Below are positions 19,646 through 28,882 of a stretch of DNA of 64,000 nt, piece after piece. How positions within the stretch are numbered: position 1 is the first letter of the stretch; each line of letters opens with the position of its first letter. The DNA is from CAIWHR01 sp963781285 (lineage in GTDB: Bacteria > Pseudomonadota > Gammaproteobacteria > Burkholderiales > Casimicrobiaceae). Both the position numbers and the translations under genes were made by a program. The notes below the pieces were generated by a model. That model did no database searches and was not told the DNA's origin. It saw only the letters and a program-made list of their open reading frames with translations. The stretch is from assembly GCA_963781285.1 (NCBI GenBank), contig CAWAFI010000016.1:185897-249896 (forward strand). The letters are read 5' to 3'.

Positions 19646-21625
19646 ATGGCCCGACGCTTCCTTTTCACTTCGCGCCGACGCGGGTTCGACGACCGCAGCG
19701 GCTTTGGCTCGCCCGAACTGCGCAATCCGGAGCGGGAGGTGTTCCTGTTCCGGCGCCGGCTTGGCCTTGCCGGCGTGCTGGTGTTCGTCGCGTTCGGCGC
19801 GCTGTTCGCGCGCTTCTTCTACCTGCAGGTCGTCGAACACCGCCACTACAAGACACTCGCCGAGACGAACCGCATCGCGATCGTTCCGATCGCCCCCAAC
19901 CGCGGCGTGATCACCGACCGCAACGGCGCGGTCCTGGCACAGAGCTACTCCGCGTACACGCTCGAGATCCAGCCGTCGCGGGTGAAGAATCTCGACGAGA
20001 CGATCGACGCGCTCGCCGAAATCGTCGATGTTCAGCCGCGCGACCGCAAGCGCTTCCGCAAGTTGCTCGACGAGACGAGGAACTTCGAGAGCCTGCCGCT
20101 GCGCACGCGGCTCACCGACGAGGAGGTCGCGCGCTTCGCCGTCAACCGCTTCCGCTTTCCCGGCGTGGAGATCAAGGCGCGGCTCTTCCGGCAGTATCCG
20201 TACGGCGAGATTGCATCGCACGTCGTCGGCTACATCGGGCGCATCACCGAGCGCGATCTCGCGCGCATCGACGAATGGGAGGAAGCGGCGAACTACAAGG
20301 GCTCGGATTACATCGGCAAGATCGGCGTCGAGTACTCCTACGAGCGCGCTTTGCACGGCAAGACCGGCTTCGAGGAGGTCGAGGTCGATGCGGCGGGCCG
20401 CGCCGTGCGCACGCTCTCGCGCACGCCACCCACGTCGGGCAATGACCTCAAGCTGTCGCTCGACATCCGCCTGCAGGAGATCGCGGAAGCGGCGTTCGGA
20501 AGCCGTCGCGGCGCGCTGGTCGCGATCGAGCCGGCGACGGGGGACGTGCTCGCGTTCGTGTCGAAGCCGGGGTTCGATCCGAACCTGTTCGTCGAGGGCA
20601 TCGACCCGGCGAACTGGGAGTTGCTCAACGATTCGCCGGACAAGCCGCTGCTAAACCGCCCGCTGCGCGGTGCGTATCCCCCCGGATCGACGATCAAGCC
20701 CTTCCTCGCGCTGTCGGCGCTGACGTCGGGCAAGCGCACGCCCCAGCAGGCGATATTCGACCCGGGATTTTTCCAGATTCCCGGGCAGACCCACCGCTTC
20801 CGCGACGACAAGCCGGGCGGCCACGGCAGCGTCGATATGTACAAGTCGATCGTCGTGTCCTGCGACACGTATTACTACACGCTCGCGAGCGAGACCGACA
20901 TCGACGACACGGCGCGCTTCATGTCGCAGCTGGGATTCGGCAAGAAGACCGGCATCGACATCGAGGGCGAGCTCACCGGCGTGCTGCCTTCGCGCGAATG
21001 GAAGCGCGCGCGTTTCGCCGCGAAGGACTTTCGCGACGAGCATCGCAAGTGGTACCTCGGCGACAGCATTTCGGCCGGCATCGGCCAGGGTTACAACGCG
21101 TTCACGCCGATCCAGCAAGCGCTCGCGATCGCGACGATTGCCAACGACGGCGTGTCGTACCGGCCACACCTGGTGAAGACGATTCGCGACGTGCGCACCG
21201 ATGCGGTCACCGAGGTCGTGCGCGAGCCGACACACACGGTGCCGCTTGAGCCCGAGCACCTCGCATTTGTCAAAAACGCGCTGATTGGGGTGAACAAGGA
21301 AGGCACCGGCGCCACGGCCTTCGCGAAGGCGCCGTACGTGAGCGCCGGCAAGACCGGCACCGCGCAGGTATTCTCGCTCAAGGGTGAGAAATACTCTGCG
21401 AAGATCGAAGAGCGGCTGCGTGACCATGCGTGGTTCATCGCGTACGCGCCCGCCGACAAGCCGCGGATTGCGGTCGCGGTGCTGGTCGAGAACGGCGGCT
21501 TCGGCGCGCAGGCCGCGGCGCCCATCGCGCGCCAGGTGTTCGACTATTACCTGACCGGCGAGGCGAGGAAGAGTCCGGCGCCGACAGCCATCGGCCCCGC
21601 CGGCGCCGACGACGAAAGCGACTGA
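19646..21625 (+). CDS. mrdA: Penicillin-binding protein 2, peptidoglycan transpeptidase
   Basis: The 659-residue class B PBP cross-links peptidoglycan during elongation. An N-terminal membrane anchor (about residues 33-55) follows a basic stretch. The dimerisation domain has PNRGVITDRNG. The transpeptidase has the SxxK nucleophile motif in PPGSTIKPF, an SxN-type motif in VVSCDTYYY and KTG in SAGKTGTAQ. The stop codon overlaps the rodA start (TGATG), so the two are translationally coupled. Confidence 0.95.
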   Translation: MARRFLFTSRRRGFDDRSGFGSPELRNPEREVFLFRRRLGLAGVLVFVAFGALFARFFYLQVVEHRHYKTLAETNRIAIVPIAPNRGVITDRNGAVLAQSYSAYTLEIQPSRVKNLDETIDALAEIVDVQPRDRKRFRKLLDETRNFESLPLRTRLTDEEVARFAVNRFRFPGVEIKARLFRQYPYGEIASHVVGYIGRITERDLARIDEWEEAANYKGSDYIGKIGVEYSYERALHGKTGFEEVEVDAAGRAVRTLSRTPPTSGNDLKLSLDIRLQEIAEAAFGSRRGALVAIEPATGDVLAFVSKPGFDPNLFVEGIDPANWELLNDSPDKPLLNRPLRGAYPPGSTIKPFLALSALTSGKRTPQQAIFDPGFFQIPGQTHRFRDDKPGGHGSVDMYKSIVVSCDTYYYTLASETDIDDTARFMSQLGFGKKTGIDIEGELTGVLPSREWKRARFAAKDFRDEHRKWYLGDSISAGIGQGYNAFTPIQQALAIATIANDGVSYRPHLVKTIRDVRTDAVTEVVREPTHTVPLEPEHLAFVKNALIGVNKEGTGATAFAKAPYVSAGKTGTAQVFSLKGEKYSAKIEERLRDHAWFIAYAPADKPRIAVAVLVENGGFGAQAAAPIARQVFDYYLTGEARKSPAPTAIGPAGADDESD

Positions 21626-22728
21626 TGGCGAATATCCTCGCCCGCGTGTGGGAGGTCCTGACCCGTCGCGTCGACAGCTTCCTGTTCGGCATCGCGTTGG
21701 CGATTGCCGGAGTGGGGCTCGTCACGCTGTTCTCGGCCGCCGACCAGAGCGTCGCGCGCCTGACCACCCAGGCCACTAGCCTCGCCTTCGCGCTGGTGCT
21801 GATGTGGTTCGTGGCCAACATCCCGCCGCAGGCGCTGGCTCGCGCTGCGGTACCCCTGTACGTGATCGCGGTGGTGATGCTGATAGGCGTCGCGCTCGCC
21901 GGCTCGACGGTCAACGGTTCCAAGCGCTGGCTCAACCTCGGGATCGCGCGCTTCCAGCCGTCCGAGCTGATGAAGATCGCATTGCCGCTGATGCTGGCGT
22001 GGTATTTCCAGCGCTTCGAGGGCCGCATCGGGTGGAAGGATTTCGCTCTGACCACGGTGCTGATCGCGGTGCCGGTGTGGCTGATCAAACGTCAGCCGGA
22101 CCTCGGCACGTCGGTGCTGATCGCGGCGTCGGGATTCTATGTACTCTACCTTGCCGGGCTCTCGTGGAAGGTCATCGTGGGCCTTGTAGCATTGGGCGCC
22201 GCCGGCGCGCCGCTGGTCTGGTCGCATCTGCACGACTATCAGCGCGAGCGGATCCTGACGTTCGTCGACCCGACGCGTGACCCGCTCGGCGCCGGCTATC
22301 ACTCGTCGCAGGCGTCGATCGCGCTGGGGTCGGGTGGGGTGGTCGGGAAGGGCTGGATGAACGGCACGCAAACGCACCTCGATTTTCTGCCCGAGCGCCA
22401 CACCGACTTCATCTTCGCGGTGTTCGGTGAGGAGTTCGGGCTGATCGGCAACGCCGTGCTGCTGGTGCTCTACATGCTGCTGGTCGGCCGAGGGATGATG
22501 ATCACCGCGAATGCGTCGACGATGTTCGCGCGTCTGATGGCGGGTGCGGTGACGCTGATGTTCTTCACCTGCGCGTTCGTCAACATGGGGATGGTGAGTG
22601 GCGTGCTTCCCGTGGTCGGCGTGCCGCTGCCGTTGGTCTCCTACGGGGGCACCGCGCTCATCTCGCTGTTCATCGGCCTGGGCATTCTGATGAGCGTGCA
22701 AGCGCACCGCAAGCTGGTCAACACGTAA
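21625..22728 (+). CDS. rodA: SEDS peptidoglycan glycosyltransferase RodA
   Basis: The 367-residue multi-pass SEDS protein polymerises lipid II with PBP2. Conserved parts seen are RWLNLGIARFQPSELMKIA, KRQPDLGTSVL and, near the end, VSGVLPVVGVPLPLVSYGGTAL. The start overlaps the mrdA stop. It closes the operon and converges on the FabH-like gene 23 bases away. Confidence 0.95.
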   Translation: MANILARVWEVLTRRVDSFLFGIALAIAGVGLVTLFSAADQSVARLTTQATSLAFALVLMWFVANIPPQALARAAVPLYVIAVVMLIGVALAGSTVNGSKRWLNLGIARFQPSELMKIALPLMLAWYFQRFEGRIGWKDFALTTVLIAVPVWLIKRQPDLGTSVLIAASGFYVLYLAGLSWKVIVGLVALGAAGAPLVWSHLHDYQRERILTFVDPTRDPLGAGYHSSQASIALGSGGVVGKGWMNGTQTHLDFLPERHTDFIFAVFGEEFGLIGNAVLLVLYMLLVGRGMMITANASTMFARLMAGAVTLMFFTCAFVNMGMVSGVLPVVGVPLPLVSYGGTALISLFIGLGILMSVQAHRKLVNT

Positions 22729-22750
22729 AAGGGTCCTGCGGCCAGTTCCC

Positions 22751-23869
22751 TTACGATTCCGCAAGCTTCGCCGCCATGAGCCCCGGCGTGGAGCGCCCAT
22801 GCGGCTCCTTTATCGCCATCAACGCGCGCACGCGCTGGAGCGCGGTTTGCGTGCACGGCGGGAGGTCGACGGCGGTCGTCCCGAGCGGCGTGGTTCGTGC
22901 GCCCCACCGGATCAAGTGCGAGCACCACGTAAGTCCGCCGCCGAATGCGGGCGTGAGGATCAGCGCGCCGGGTCTGACCCTGCCTTCCTCGAGCGCTTCG
23001 ACGAGCGCGACCGGGACGGTGGCTGCGGACATGTTGCCGTAGCGCTGTACGGTGAGGAACACGCGCTCCATCGGCGCGCCGATCCGCTTGGCGACGGATT
23101 CGATGATCCGCAGGTTCGCCTGGTGCGGAACGACGAGGTCGATGTCCTCGACCTTGCACCGGGTCTTCGCGAGCACATCCTGCGACGCGCTCGTCATGCC
23201 GTGAACAGCGCGCTTGAAGATCTCCTGCCCGTCGAAATCCCACAGCGTGTCGCCGAACGAGACGCCGCGGTTGGCGTACGTCGTGCCCATTCCGCGGACG
23301 CGCAGCGCCTGCCGGGCGTCGGCGTAGCAACCGAGCTTTTCGGCGAGTAGACCTTCCTCACGCTCCGTCGCCTGCAGCACGACAGCCGCGGCGCCGTCGC
23401 CGAAGAGCACCGCCACTCCCCGGTTCTTCCAGTCCATGAATGGGGAGATCAGCTCGACGCCAACCACGACGGCATTGCGGACGACGCCGGTGCGGATCAG
23501 CGCGGTCGCGGTCGACAGTGCGTAGAGAAAGCTCGTGCACGCGGTGTTGATGTCCATGGCTGCGGCGTGTGCTGCGCCGAGCTTGATCTGCAGGCCGGAC
23601 GCGGAATTCGGCACCTGCTCGTCGTTGGAGCAACTCCCGTAGGCGATGAGGTCGACATCCGTTGCGTCGAGACCCGCGCATGCCAGCGCGCGCGCTGAGG
23701 CTACATGCGCCAGCTCGATTCCCGACACGTGTGAAATGCGCCGCTCGTGGATGCCGGTGCGCGTGGTGATCCACTCGTCGTCGGTGTCGAGGAACGTGGC
23801 GAGGTCGGCATTGGACAGGCGCGCGGGGGGCATGCACTTCCCCCAGCCGGTGATCGCGGCGTAGGTCAT
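22751..23869 (-). CDS. 3-oxoacyl-ACP synthase III family protein
   Basis: The 372-residue thiolase-fold protein has the KAS III triad: Cys in NTACTSF, His in VPHQANLRI and Asn in YGNMSAA. The N-terminus (WGKCMPPARLSN, DEWITTRTGI) is FabH-like. It is about 45 residues longer than primary FabH because of a C-terminal tail after TWCSHLIRWG. It could prime fatty-acid synthesis or a specialised acyl pathway; no other fatty-acid genes are nearby, so a housekeeping role is not certain. Confidence 0.85.
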   Translation of the reverse strand: MTYAAITGWGKCMPPARLSNADLATFLDTDDEWITTRTGIHERRISHVSGIELAHVASARALACAGLDATDVDLIAYGSCSNDEQVPNSASGLQIKLGAAHAAAMDINTACTSFLYALSTATALIRTGVVRNAVVVGVELISPFMDWKNRGVAVLFGDGAAAVVLQATEREEGLLAEKLGCYADARQALRVRGMGTTYANRGVSFGDTLWDFDGQEIFKRAVHGMTSASQDVLAKTRCKVEDIDLVVPHQANLRIIESVAKRIGAPMERVFLTVQRYGNMSAATVPVALVEALEEGRVRPGALILTPAFGGGLTWCSHLIRWGARTTPLGTTAVDLPPCTQTALQRVRALMAIKEPHGRSTPGLMAAKLAES

Positions 23870-23969
23870 CGGGGCGATCCGGAGGCTTCGAAGGCGTCAG
23901 TTTGGCGCAATCGGCAGGGTGGCACCGCCCCTCGGCGGAGGGGGGCACATCGGCCGGTCACTCACGCGC

Positions 23970-24131
23970 TTACTTCGGGGCCTTGGTGCCGGCCTTGCCT
24001 TTGCCCGGCCGGGGCGCCGCCTTGGCCTCGTCTTCCTTCATGTAATCGCCGATGACGCTCTTCAACGGGCAGACGGCAAACGCTGGGCACTTCTTGCAGC
24101 CGACGGCAATGGCGATGGGGCATAGGGTCAT
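23970..24131 (-). CDS. Small cysteine-rich protein
   Basis: A 53-residue protein begins MTLCPIAIAVGCKKCPAF and contains five Cys (LCP, GCKKCP, VCP), followed by a Lys/Ala/Pro-rich tail. The start is fixed by a strong AGGAG ribosome site 7 bases upstream. The cysteine spacing suggests metal or cluster binding or disulfides; the function is unknown to me. I recall similar short proteins in proteobacteria but can name no family. Confidence 0.7.
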   Translation of the reverse strand: MTLCPIAIAVGCKKCPAFAVCPLKSVIGDYMKEDEAKAAPRPGKGKAGTKAPK

Positions 24132-24244
24132 GTCGTTTCTCCTGAAGGTGCAAAATGCGCCGTAAAACGGTCGGCGTATTGATCCGGCGCTCGGAGTCGC
24201 GTCCCGCCCGCCGGTCAGATGCGGATTGTCCGCCAATTCCTCCG

Positions 24245-24628
24245 CTACGGTAGCACGGGCAACCGGGTTCGTCGCGAGCGCCGCCATGCGTACGCGTAAA
24301 TCGCCACGTTGATCACGACCACGAGGATCCCCAACGCAAGTTGCACCCGTGGCGTGAGTCCTTCCGGATAGATCAGCGGGATGAGGTAGTGCTCGACGAA
24401 TCCGCCGCCATAGCCGGCTTCGCCGGCCGCGCGCCGCTGTGCGTTTTCCAGCGGCGTGAGCGGGCAAATCGCGCCGGAGAATTCAGTCCAGGCACCCCAC
24501 GCGACAGCGGGCAGATGCAGGATCGCGACGCCGCGGCGCCACAAGACGAGCAATCCCCCGGCCATGACAAAGACGATGAACACAAGGTGGACAAGGACGA
24601 GCGCGTCGGCGACGAGGCGTGGGCTCAT
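24245..24628 (-). CDS. DUF2784 family membrane protein
   Basis: The 127-residue protein has several hydrophobic segments and the DUF2784 pattern: an N-terminal VLVHLVFIVFV helix, WTEFSGAICPLTPLEN and a C-terminal helix. It is a predicted inner-membrane protein of unknown role. It stands between the Cys-rich protein and the HNH nuclease, on the same strand. Confidence 0.8.
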   Translation of the reverse strand: MSPRLVADALVLVHLVFIVFVMAGGLLVLWRRGVAILHLPAVAWGAWTEFSGAICPLTPLENAQRRAAGEAGYGGGFVEHYLIPLIYPEGLTPRVQLALGILVVVINVAIYAYAWRRSRRTRLPVLP

Positions 24629-24643
24629 GCGTGACGCCGCCGC

Positions 24644-25021
24644 CTACGATTTGCCCTTCAGCAGCGCCTTGAGGTCGGCGAACGGCCGGTGCGTCGCGGG
24701 CGGCGTCGGCGTGGCCCCGTCGGCGTCGCCATGCTCCGCCTGTTCCAGCTCGCGTTGGTGCTCGTTGTCGTGGCAGTACACGCACAGGAGCTCCCAGTTG
24801 CTACCGTCGGGAGGATTATTGTCGTGGTTGTGGTCGCGATGGTGGACCGTAAGCTGATGGACCGTCGCGCGGTCGAATTCGCGCGCGCACCGGCCGCAGA
24901 TCCACGGGTAGATCTTGAGCGCCTGCGCGCGGTAGCCCCGCTCGCGCTCTTCGCGCGCGCGCCGCGCCTCGGCCACGACGCGATCGAGGCGGGCGTTGTC
25001 CGGAGGGCGGCGAATCGGCAT
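24644..25021 (-). CDS. YajD-like HNH nuclease
   Basis: The 125-residue protein has the HNH fold: CGRCAREF, LTVHHRDHNHDNNP and LLCVYCHDNEHQR, giving four Cys for zinc and the catalytic His/Asn set. YajD relatives have the same N-terminus (DRVVAEARRAREERERGYR). Start ATG 25021 is chosen because the upstream frame does not look like protein. It is probably a housekeeping nuclease of unknown target. Confidence 0.85.
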   Translation of the reverse strand: MPIRRPPDNARLDRVVAEARRAREERERGYRAQALKIYPWICGRCAREFDRATVHQLTVHHRDHNHDNNPPDGSNWELLCVYCHDNEHQRELEQAEHGDADGATPTPPATHRPFADLKALLKGKS

Positions 25022-25109
25022 GCGCTGTTTCCCGATGGCGGCATGGTACCGCGTCTCGAAGTCGACGTGGCCGCCCGGGCCACCGACCGCCGGCGCTCGA
25101 TGCAACGTG

Positions 25110-25499
25110 TCACTTCCGGGCCACGAAGACCGGCATGGTCGCGAACACGCCGAGGAGCACGCGATAGACGGCGTCGGCCACCGGATCCCGGCCGGCCAGG
25201 TACTCGCCGATCGTGAGGCCGCGAAGCGCGAGCACGACGGTGAATTCGGCGATGAGCAACAAGACCAGCGCGACCACGCCGACGGTAAGGCGGAGCGCCG
25301 GCGCCGCGGAGAGCGCGAAACGCCGCACCACCCATCGTGCGGCGACGACGATGACAGCGAGCATGACGGGCGCTTCCAGCAATTCGGCCCAGCGCACGCC
25401 AAACGCCGGAACTAACCAGAGGATGCGGATGGGCCCGAGTACGAAGCCGGCGCCGAACACGAGCGCAAAATAGGCAGTCCCCGCCCTCAGGATCCGCAT
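25110..25499 (-). CDS. Hypothetical four-helix membrane protein
   Basis: A 129-residue protein with about four hydrophobic segments, starting MRILRAGTAYFALVFGAGF. Segment GPIRILWLVP after the first helix resembles a family of small uncharacterised membrane proteins, but I cannot name it. It is followed 33 bases upstream by another small membrane protein on the same strand. Confidence 0.65.
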   Translation of the reverse strand: MRILRAGTAYFALVFGAGFVLGPIRILWLVPAFGVRWAELLEAPVMLAVIVVAARWVVRRFALSAAPALRLTVGVVALVLLLIAEFTVVLALRGLTIGEYLAGRDPVADAVYRVLLGVFATMPVFVARK

Positions 25500-25532
25500 G
25501 TCTGGGCACCGCGCTGCGCGAGTTGCGACCGC

Positions 25533-25808
25533 TCAGGCGTCCTGCCCATTCCTTTTCCGGCGCACCTGCGAGCGTCCGTAGACGATGACCACGGCCGCGA
25601 CCGCAAACGTGATGGCCAGCGGCGACACGAGCAACGCGGCGAGCCAGTTCCAACCGCCTTCCGAGTCGAGGAAGCGCAGGCACAGGAAGACGCCAAGCGT
25701 CGTGCCGGCGGCCGCCGCAAACGATGCCCGGGTCGTGTCGCGGAAGAGAATCTCGGACACGATGCCGATGCAAAGCGGCAGCAGGACCAGGATCAGCAGT
25801 GGTTCCAT
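25533..25808 (-). CDS. Hypothetical small membrane protein
   Basis: A 91-residue protein with three hydrophobic segments and a basic C-terminus (YGRSQVRRKRNG). No family is recognised. It may be co-transcribed with the membrane gene at 25110-25499. Confidence 0.55.
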   Translation of the reverse strand: MEPLLILVLLPLCIGIVSEILFRDTTRASFAAAAGTTLGVFLCLRFLDSEGGWNWLAALLVSPLAITFAVAAVVIVYGRSQVRRKRNGQDA

Positions 25809-25932
25809 GCGCGGGGGCGAAGTCCTCTGTCTAGACTACTCCTGCCGGCGGGGACCCGCAAAGTGCCGGCATTGCGGATGTTTCGTTCGCCGGCTTCCGA
25901 GGCAAATCCGGAGCACGCGGCGAAGATCGCGG

Positions 25933-26403
25933 TCACGAACGCAGCGTTGCCACAAGACGCTTCGGCACCTGCAGCAGTTCGAGGGCGTCCAGGATCCCCG
26001 TGGCGGCGACATCGGCGCCCGTCAGCGTCGCAACGGCGGCACCCTCGCGCTGGATCAGCACGACGCCCAAGGCCGCGACCTCGAGCATCCTGCAGTCGTT
26101 GCGTCCGTTGCCGATGGCGACGACGGAATCGGCACCGAGCGCCACGACGAACGCCCGCTTCGCGTCCGCCTGCCCCGTCGGCGGCAAGACGAGGACCTCA
26201 ACCGGCAGGCCGTCCAGTTCCTGTTGCGCGAGCCCGAACGTGTCGGCGGTCACGACATGAATCCGAAGGCTGCCGGCAAGAGCGCGCAGCGCTGCTGCGA
26301 CGCCCGGAAGCAGCTGCCCGTCCGCGGCGAGGGTCCCGTTGTAGTCCAGCACCAGATGCTGCAGGCGGAGCGCACGAAAGTCCGGAATGTCGATTTCGAT
26401 CAT
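25933..26403 (-). CDS. HAD-superfamily protein, soluble P-type-ATPase-like
   Basis: The 156-residue protein has HAD motif I as LDYNGTLA (nucleophile Asp), a small core without cap, and motif IV as GNGRNDCRML, which resembles the GDGxND of P-type ATPase phosphatase domains. It is probably a small phosphatase with unknown substrate. Confidence 0.8.
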   Translation of the reverse strand: MIEIDIPDFRALRLQHLVLDYNGTLAADGQLLPGVAAALRALAGSLRIHVVTADTFGLAQQELDGLPVEVLVLPPTGQADAKRAFVVALGADSVVAIGNGRNDCRMLEVAALGVVLIQREGAAVATLTGADVAATGILDALELLQVPKRLVATLRS

Positions 26404-26536
26404 GCGCGGTCGAGATCGGCCACAGGAACGTCAAACCATACGGCACAGTGCCCCAGGTTATTCGTCTCCCTCACGATACCTCCCACAGTGCGATCGGGTT
26501 GGCCCGACATCGGCTCGGACCCGCGCCGCAAACGGA

Positions 26537-26929
26537 TCACCGGCCGAGCAGTTGCCAGGCGAGGATGAGCTGGCTCGCAAATCCTGCGGTGAACGCGAGC
26601 GTCCGGATCCACGGCCACGCGAGCGTATAGGCCGCGAGATGGACCAGGCGCGCCCAGAAGTACAACGTGCACGCGAACGCGGTTGCGTTGTTGCTGATGC
26701 CCGCCACATGGGCGGCAAGCACCAGGGTGGCGAAGACGACGAGATTCTCGATCGCGTTCGCGTGCGCGGCTCGCATGCGCCTTGCCCAGGGCGATTGTTG
26801 CTTCGGGTCGTCGGGATAGCCGACCGTATCCGCGAGCCCCCAGATCGCGATCCGATCGAGGACATACGGAATCCAGATGAGAGCGGTAAGCACCGTCACT
26901 GCAACGAGATACATCAGCTCCGAGCTCAT
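26537..26929 (-). CDS. MAPEG family membrane protein
   Basis: The 130-residue protein has four hydrophobic helices and the MAPEG pattern RAAHANAIENLVVFA followed by YFWARLVHLAAY. MAPEG proteins include membrane glutathione transferases and related enzymes; the substrate here is unknown. ATG 26929 has a GGAGG ribosome site; the longer open frame upstream is not supported. Confidence 0.85.
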   Translation of the reverse strand: MSSELMYLVAVTVLTALIWIPYVLDRIAIWGLADTVGYPDDPKQQSPWARRMRAAHANAIENLVVFATLVLAAHVAGISNNATAFACTLYFWARLVHLAAYTLAWPWIRTLAFTAGFASQLILAWQLLGR

Positions 26930-27112
26930 CGATTCCTCCGGTCTGGTCTCATGTTCGCCCCACGCCGTGCTGGCGGCAAACCGAAAGCCAATGGTACGCG
27001 TGGCCCCGCGCCCGCAACAGTTTGGCCTTGGCACCGCGGCCGGCAGTCACGGCAACCCGAACCTGCGTCGGATTCGCTGCATTACGGTCGGCAACCCCGC
27101 GTCGAGTGATGA

Positions 27113-27520
27113 TCAGGCCTGAACGGGATGAATCGAAAGGGACAACGGGAGATCGGGGCCGAAACGGCGCAGCCAACACGATGCAACCATTGCCCAAAGC
27201 GCGCCTGCGCCCGCGGCGCCACCGAGCAACGGTACGACGATCACCCAGAAGGCCAGGAACGATGTGGATTCGGCAAGCATCGTGTTCCATCGCAGCGCAA
27301 TCCATCCCGCAGCCAGTATCGATAGCGCTTGCGCGAACCACGTTCCGGCACAGGTGGCCCAACGGCGCAGGTATCGACTGCGCAGCTCGCCGCGAAGTGG
27401 CAAGGGACCAAGCCGCGCAAAGGCGATGCGCGCCGGCAGACTATCGGGGAAGCACTTCAGCAGCCAGATCGCCGCACAGACCACAATCCAGAACGCGACG
27501 ATTTTCGCGGGGAAGGGCAT
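27113..27520 (-). CDS. Hypothetical membrane protein
   Basis: A 135-residue protein starting MPFPAKIVAFWIVV with three or four hydrophobic segments and a basic loop (RSRYLRRWA). No family recognised. It lies just outside the recognisable integron array and has no attC beside it, so it may be either core or an old cassette. Confidence 0.55.
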   Translation of the reverse strand: MPFPAKIVAFWIVVCAAIWLLKCFPDSLPARIAFARLGPLPLRGELRSRYLRRWATCAGTWFAQALSILAAGWIALRWNTMLAESTSFLAFWVIVVPLLGGAAGAGALWAMVASCWLRRFGPDLPLSLSIHPVQA

Positions 27521-27666
27521 CAATCTCAACGAAATCGCGGAAGGCGTGACCCCCGGGTCGCGTGCCGCCATGTCAGCGGAGCATCGATGTCAACCGCCAC
27601 CCGGTACCTGACCTGCTCCACCGGTGTTGCGGTGTTGGCGCAAGTCAAGAGCCCAATCGCTCCCGC

Positions 27667-27822
27667 TTACTTTCCGTGCGACCACTTCTGAAGCCATGCA
27701 CAGATGCCTGCCCCGAGGATCCAGGCGACGCCCATGAGCGGCATTCCAGATACAAACGTCCATACCGCGGCGTTGATCAGACATAGCATTACGGCGAAGA
27801 CGCCGACGAGGATATTTGCCAC
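27667..27822 (-). CDS. Small two-helix membrane protein (51 aa)
   Basis: Reading from GTG 27822 gives a 51-residue protein (MANILVGVFAVMLCLINAAV...) with two hydrophobic helices separated by SGMPLMG and a basic end (WLQKWSHGK). Codon use and the compact hydrophobic pattern look coding; an internal ATG is possible at 27789. No strong ribosome site is seen. Function unknown. Confidence 0.5.
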   Translation of the reverse strand: MANILVGVFAVMLCLINAAVWTFVSGMPLMGVAWILGAGICAWLQKWSHGK

Positions 27823-28084
27823 GGACTAGGATTCGATTGTGTTCGCGGTCCGGCCTTAGGAACCGAGGCGTATCGTCCACAAGTTGCCCGACCCATGGAC
27901 CCGCAGGGCAAATAGCGGGCCTTAGGCGAAGATGCCCGCCTGCATCTGGAGCGCCGACGGGGCCCGCAAGTAATGGTGTAAGTGTAAGGGACCCAGGGTG
28001 AAAAGGAAATTGCCGCCAAGGGTTCGCGCAATGAGACTATCCTCCGCACGCGTTCCGACTCGCCGGGGAGCGGCTTAAGGCGGG

Positions 28085-28365
28085 TTAGGCCCCGCGATCC
28101 GACAGCATTCGTGCGTGTTGAATCACCGACTGAATGAAAGAACTCTATGCATCCGTATAGCTTTCGCGATCGCTGTCAAAGCGTGCCGCAAGCTCAACCT
28201 TCAGCGCGAAATACTCTGCCGCCAGGTGCGAATCGGTGCGCAGCGTATCGCGGAAAAACAGGTGCTCGACGAACAACGCGCTATCCGTTGTGACCGCGTG
28301 GACATGAAAGCGCCTCGGGCGAATCACCGGCTTGGCAAAGAAGCGGCGTTGCGGAAGTACGGCCT
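28085..28365 (-). pseudogene. GrpB-family fragment with in-frame TAG
   Basis: The minus strand encodes the C-terminal part of a GrpB/UPF0157 nucleotidyltransferase-like protein: RRFFAKPVIRPRRFHVHAV, FVEHLFFRDTLR, AAEYFALKVELAARF, DRESYTDA. The N-terminal half is absent upstream of about 28365. A TAG at 28145-28147 interrupts it, where relatives have Lys (AAG to TAG would explain it). The same frame continues SSFIQSVIQHARM to a TAA inside the attC box GCCTAAC, so this was once a normal cassette gene. Confidence 0.65.
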
Positions 28366-28375
28366 CATCCGAGCC

Positions 28376-28765
28376 TTACCGCACATCGCCCGGCTGTTGT
28401 GCCAACAGCCATTCCATTGCGTCTGACTTCGAAGTGAAGACCGCCACCTTGAGTCCGGCGTCGGCGGCTGCGGCAACGCCGAACCTCCCGGGGTCGATGT
28501 ACTCGGGTGGGGCGACCAGTGCAAGGATCACCATCCCTTTCGCTTCCTGCGCCCAGTCTTGGGCGATCCAGAAGCGGTCATCGCGCGTCGGGACCGCAAC
28601 TCCACTTAGACCCGTCATGTCGAAAAGCAGCCGTGGCACCCGCTGAGCGCGACAGAATGCGATTGCCCTTGTCACTAACTCAACTGCCTCGGTAAGGGTA
28701 ACCTGGCCGCGTGGACAGTATCGACCGTACCCGTCTTGGATCTCCAGATCTACGGGGACTGACAT
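28376..28765 (-). CDS. Hypothetical STAS-like cassette protein
   Basis: A 129-residue soluble protein beginning MSVPVDLEIQDGYGRYCPRG. The order of strands and helices, with RVPRLLFDMTGLSG in the middle, resembles STAS/SpoIIAA-like proteins of unknown role; this is a weak structural impression. It sits directly beside an attC (28780-28868), supporting a cassette origin. Confidence 0.6.
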   Translation of the reverse strand: MSVPVDLEIQDGYGRYCPRGQVTLTEAVELVTRAIAFCRAQRVPRLLFDMTGLSGVAVPTRDDRFWIAQDWAQEAKGMVILALVAPPEYIDPGRFGVAAAADAGLKVAVFTSKSDAMEWLLAQQPGDVR

Positions 28766-28779
28766 TAGGCCTTCGCTGG

Positions 28780-28868
28780 CGCCAACGAACCTGCCGAAAT
28801 TGACCGGCGCTCCGCGGCGCGGCCGAAGCCGCGCACGCGGGACATCCGAGTTGACCGCGAGGTCAGGC
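28780..28868 (-). repeat. attC site (degenerate)
   Basis: Left box CGCCAAC with GAACC, internal TTGACCGGCG, GCCGAAGCCGC loop, then CATCCGAGTTGACCGCGAG and right box GTCAGGC. It is the array core with several substitutions. Confidence 0.65.
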
Positions 28869-28882
28869 TGGCACGCCTTCCG

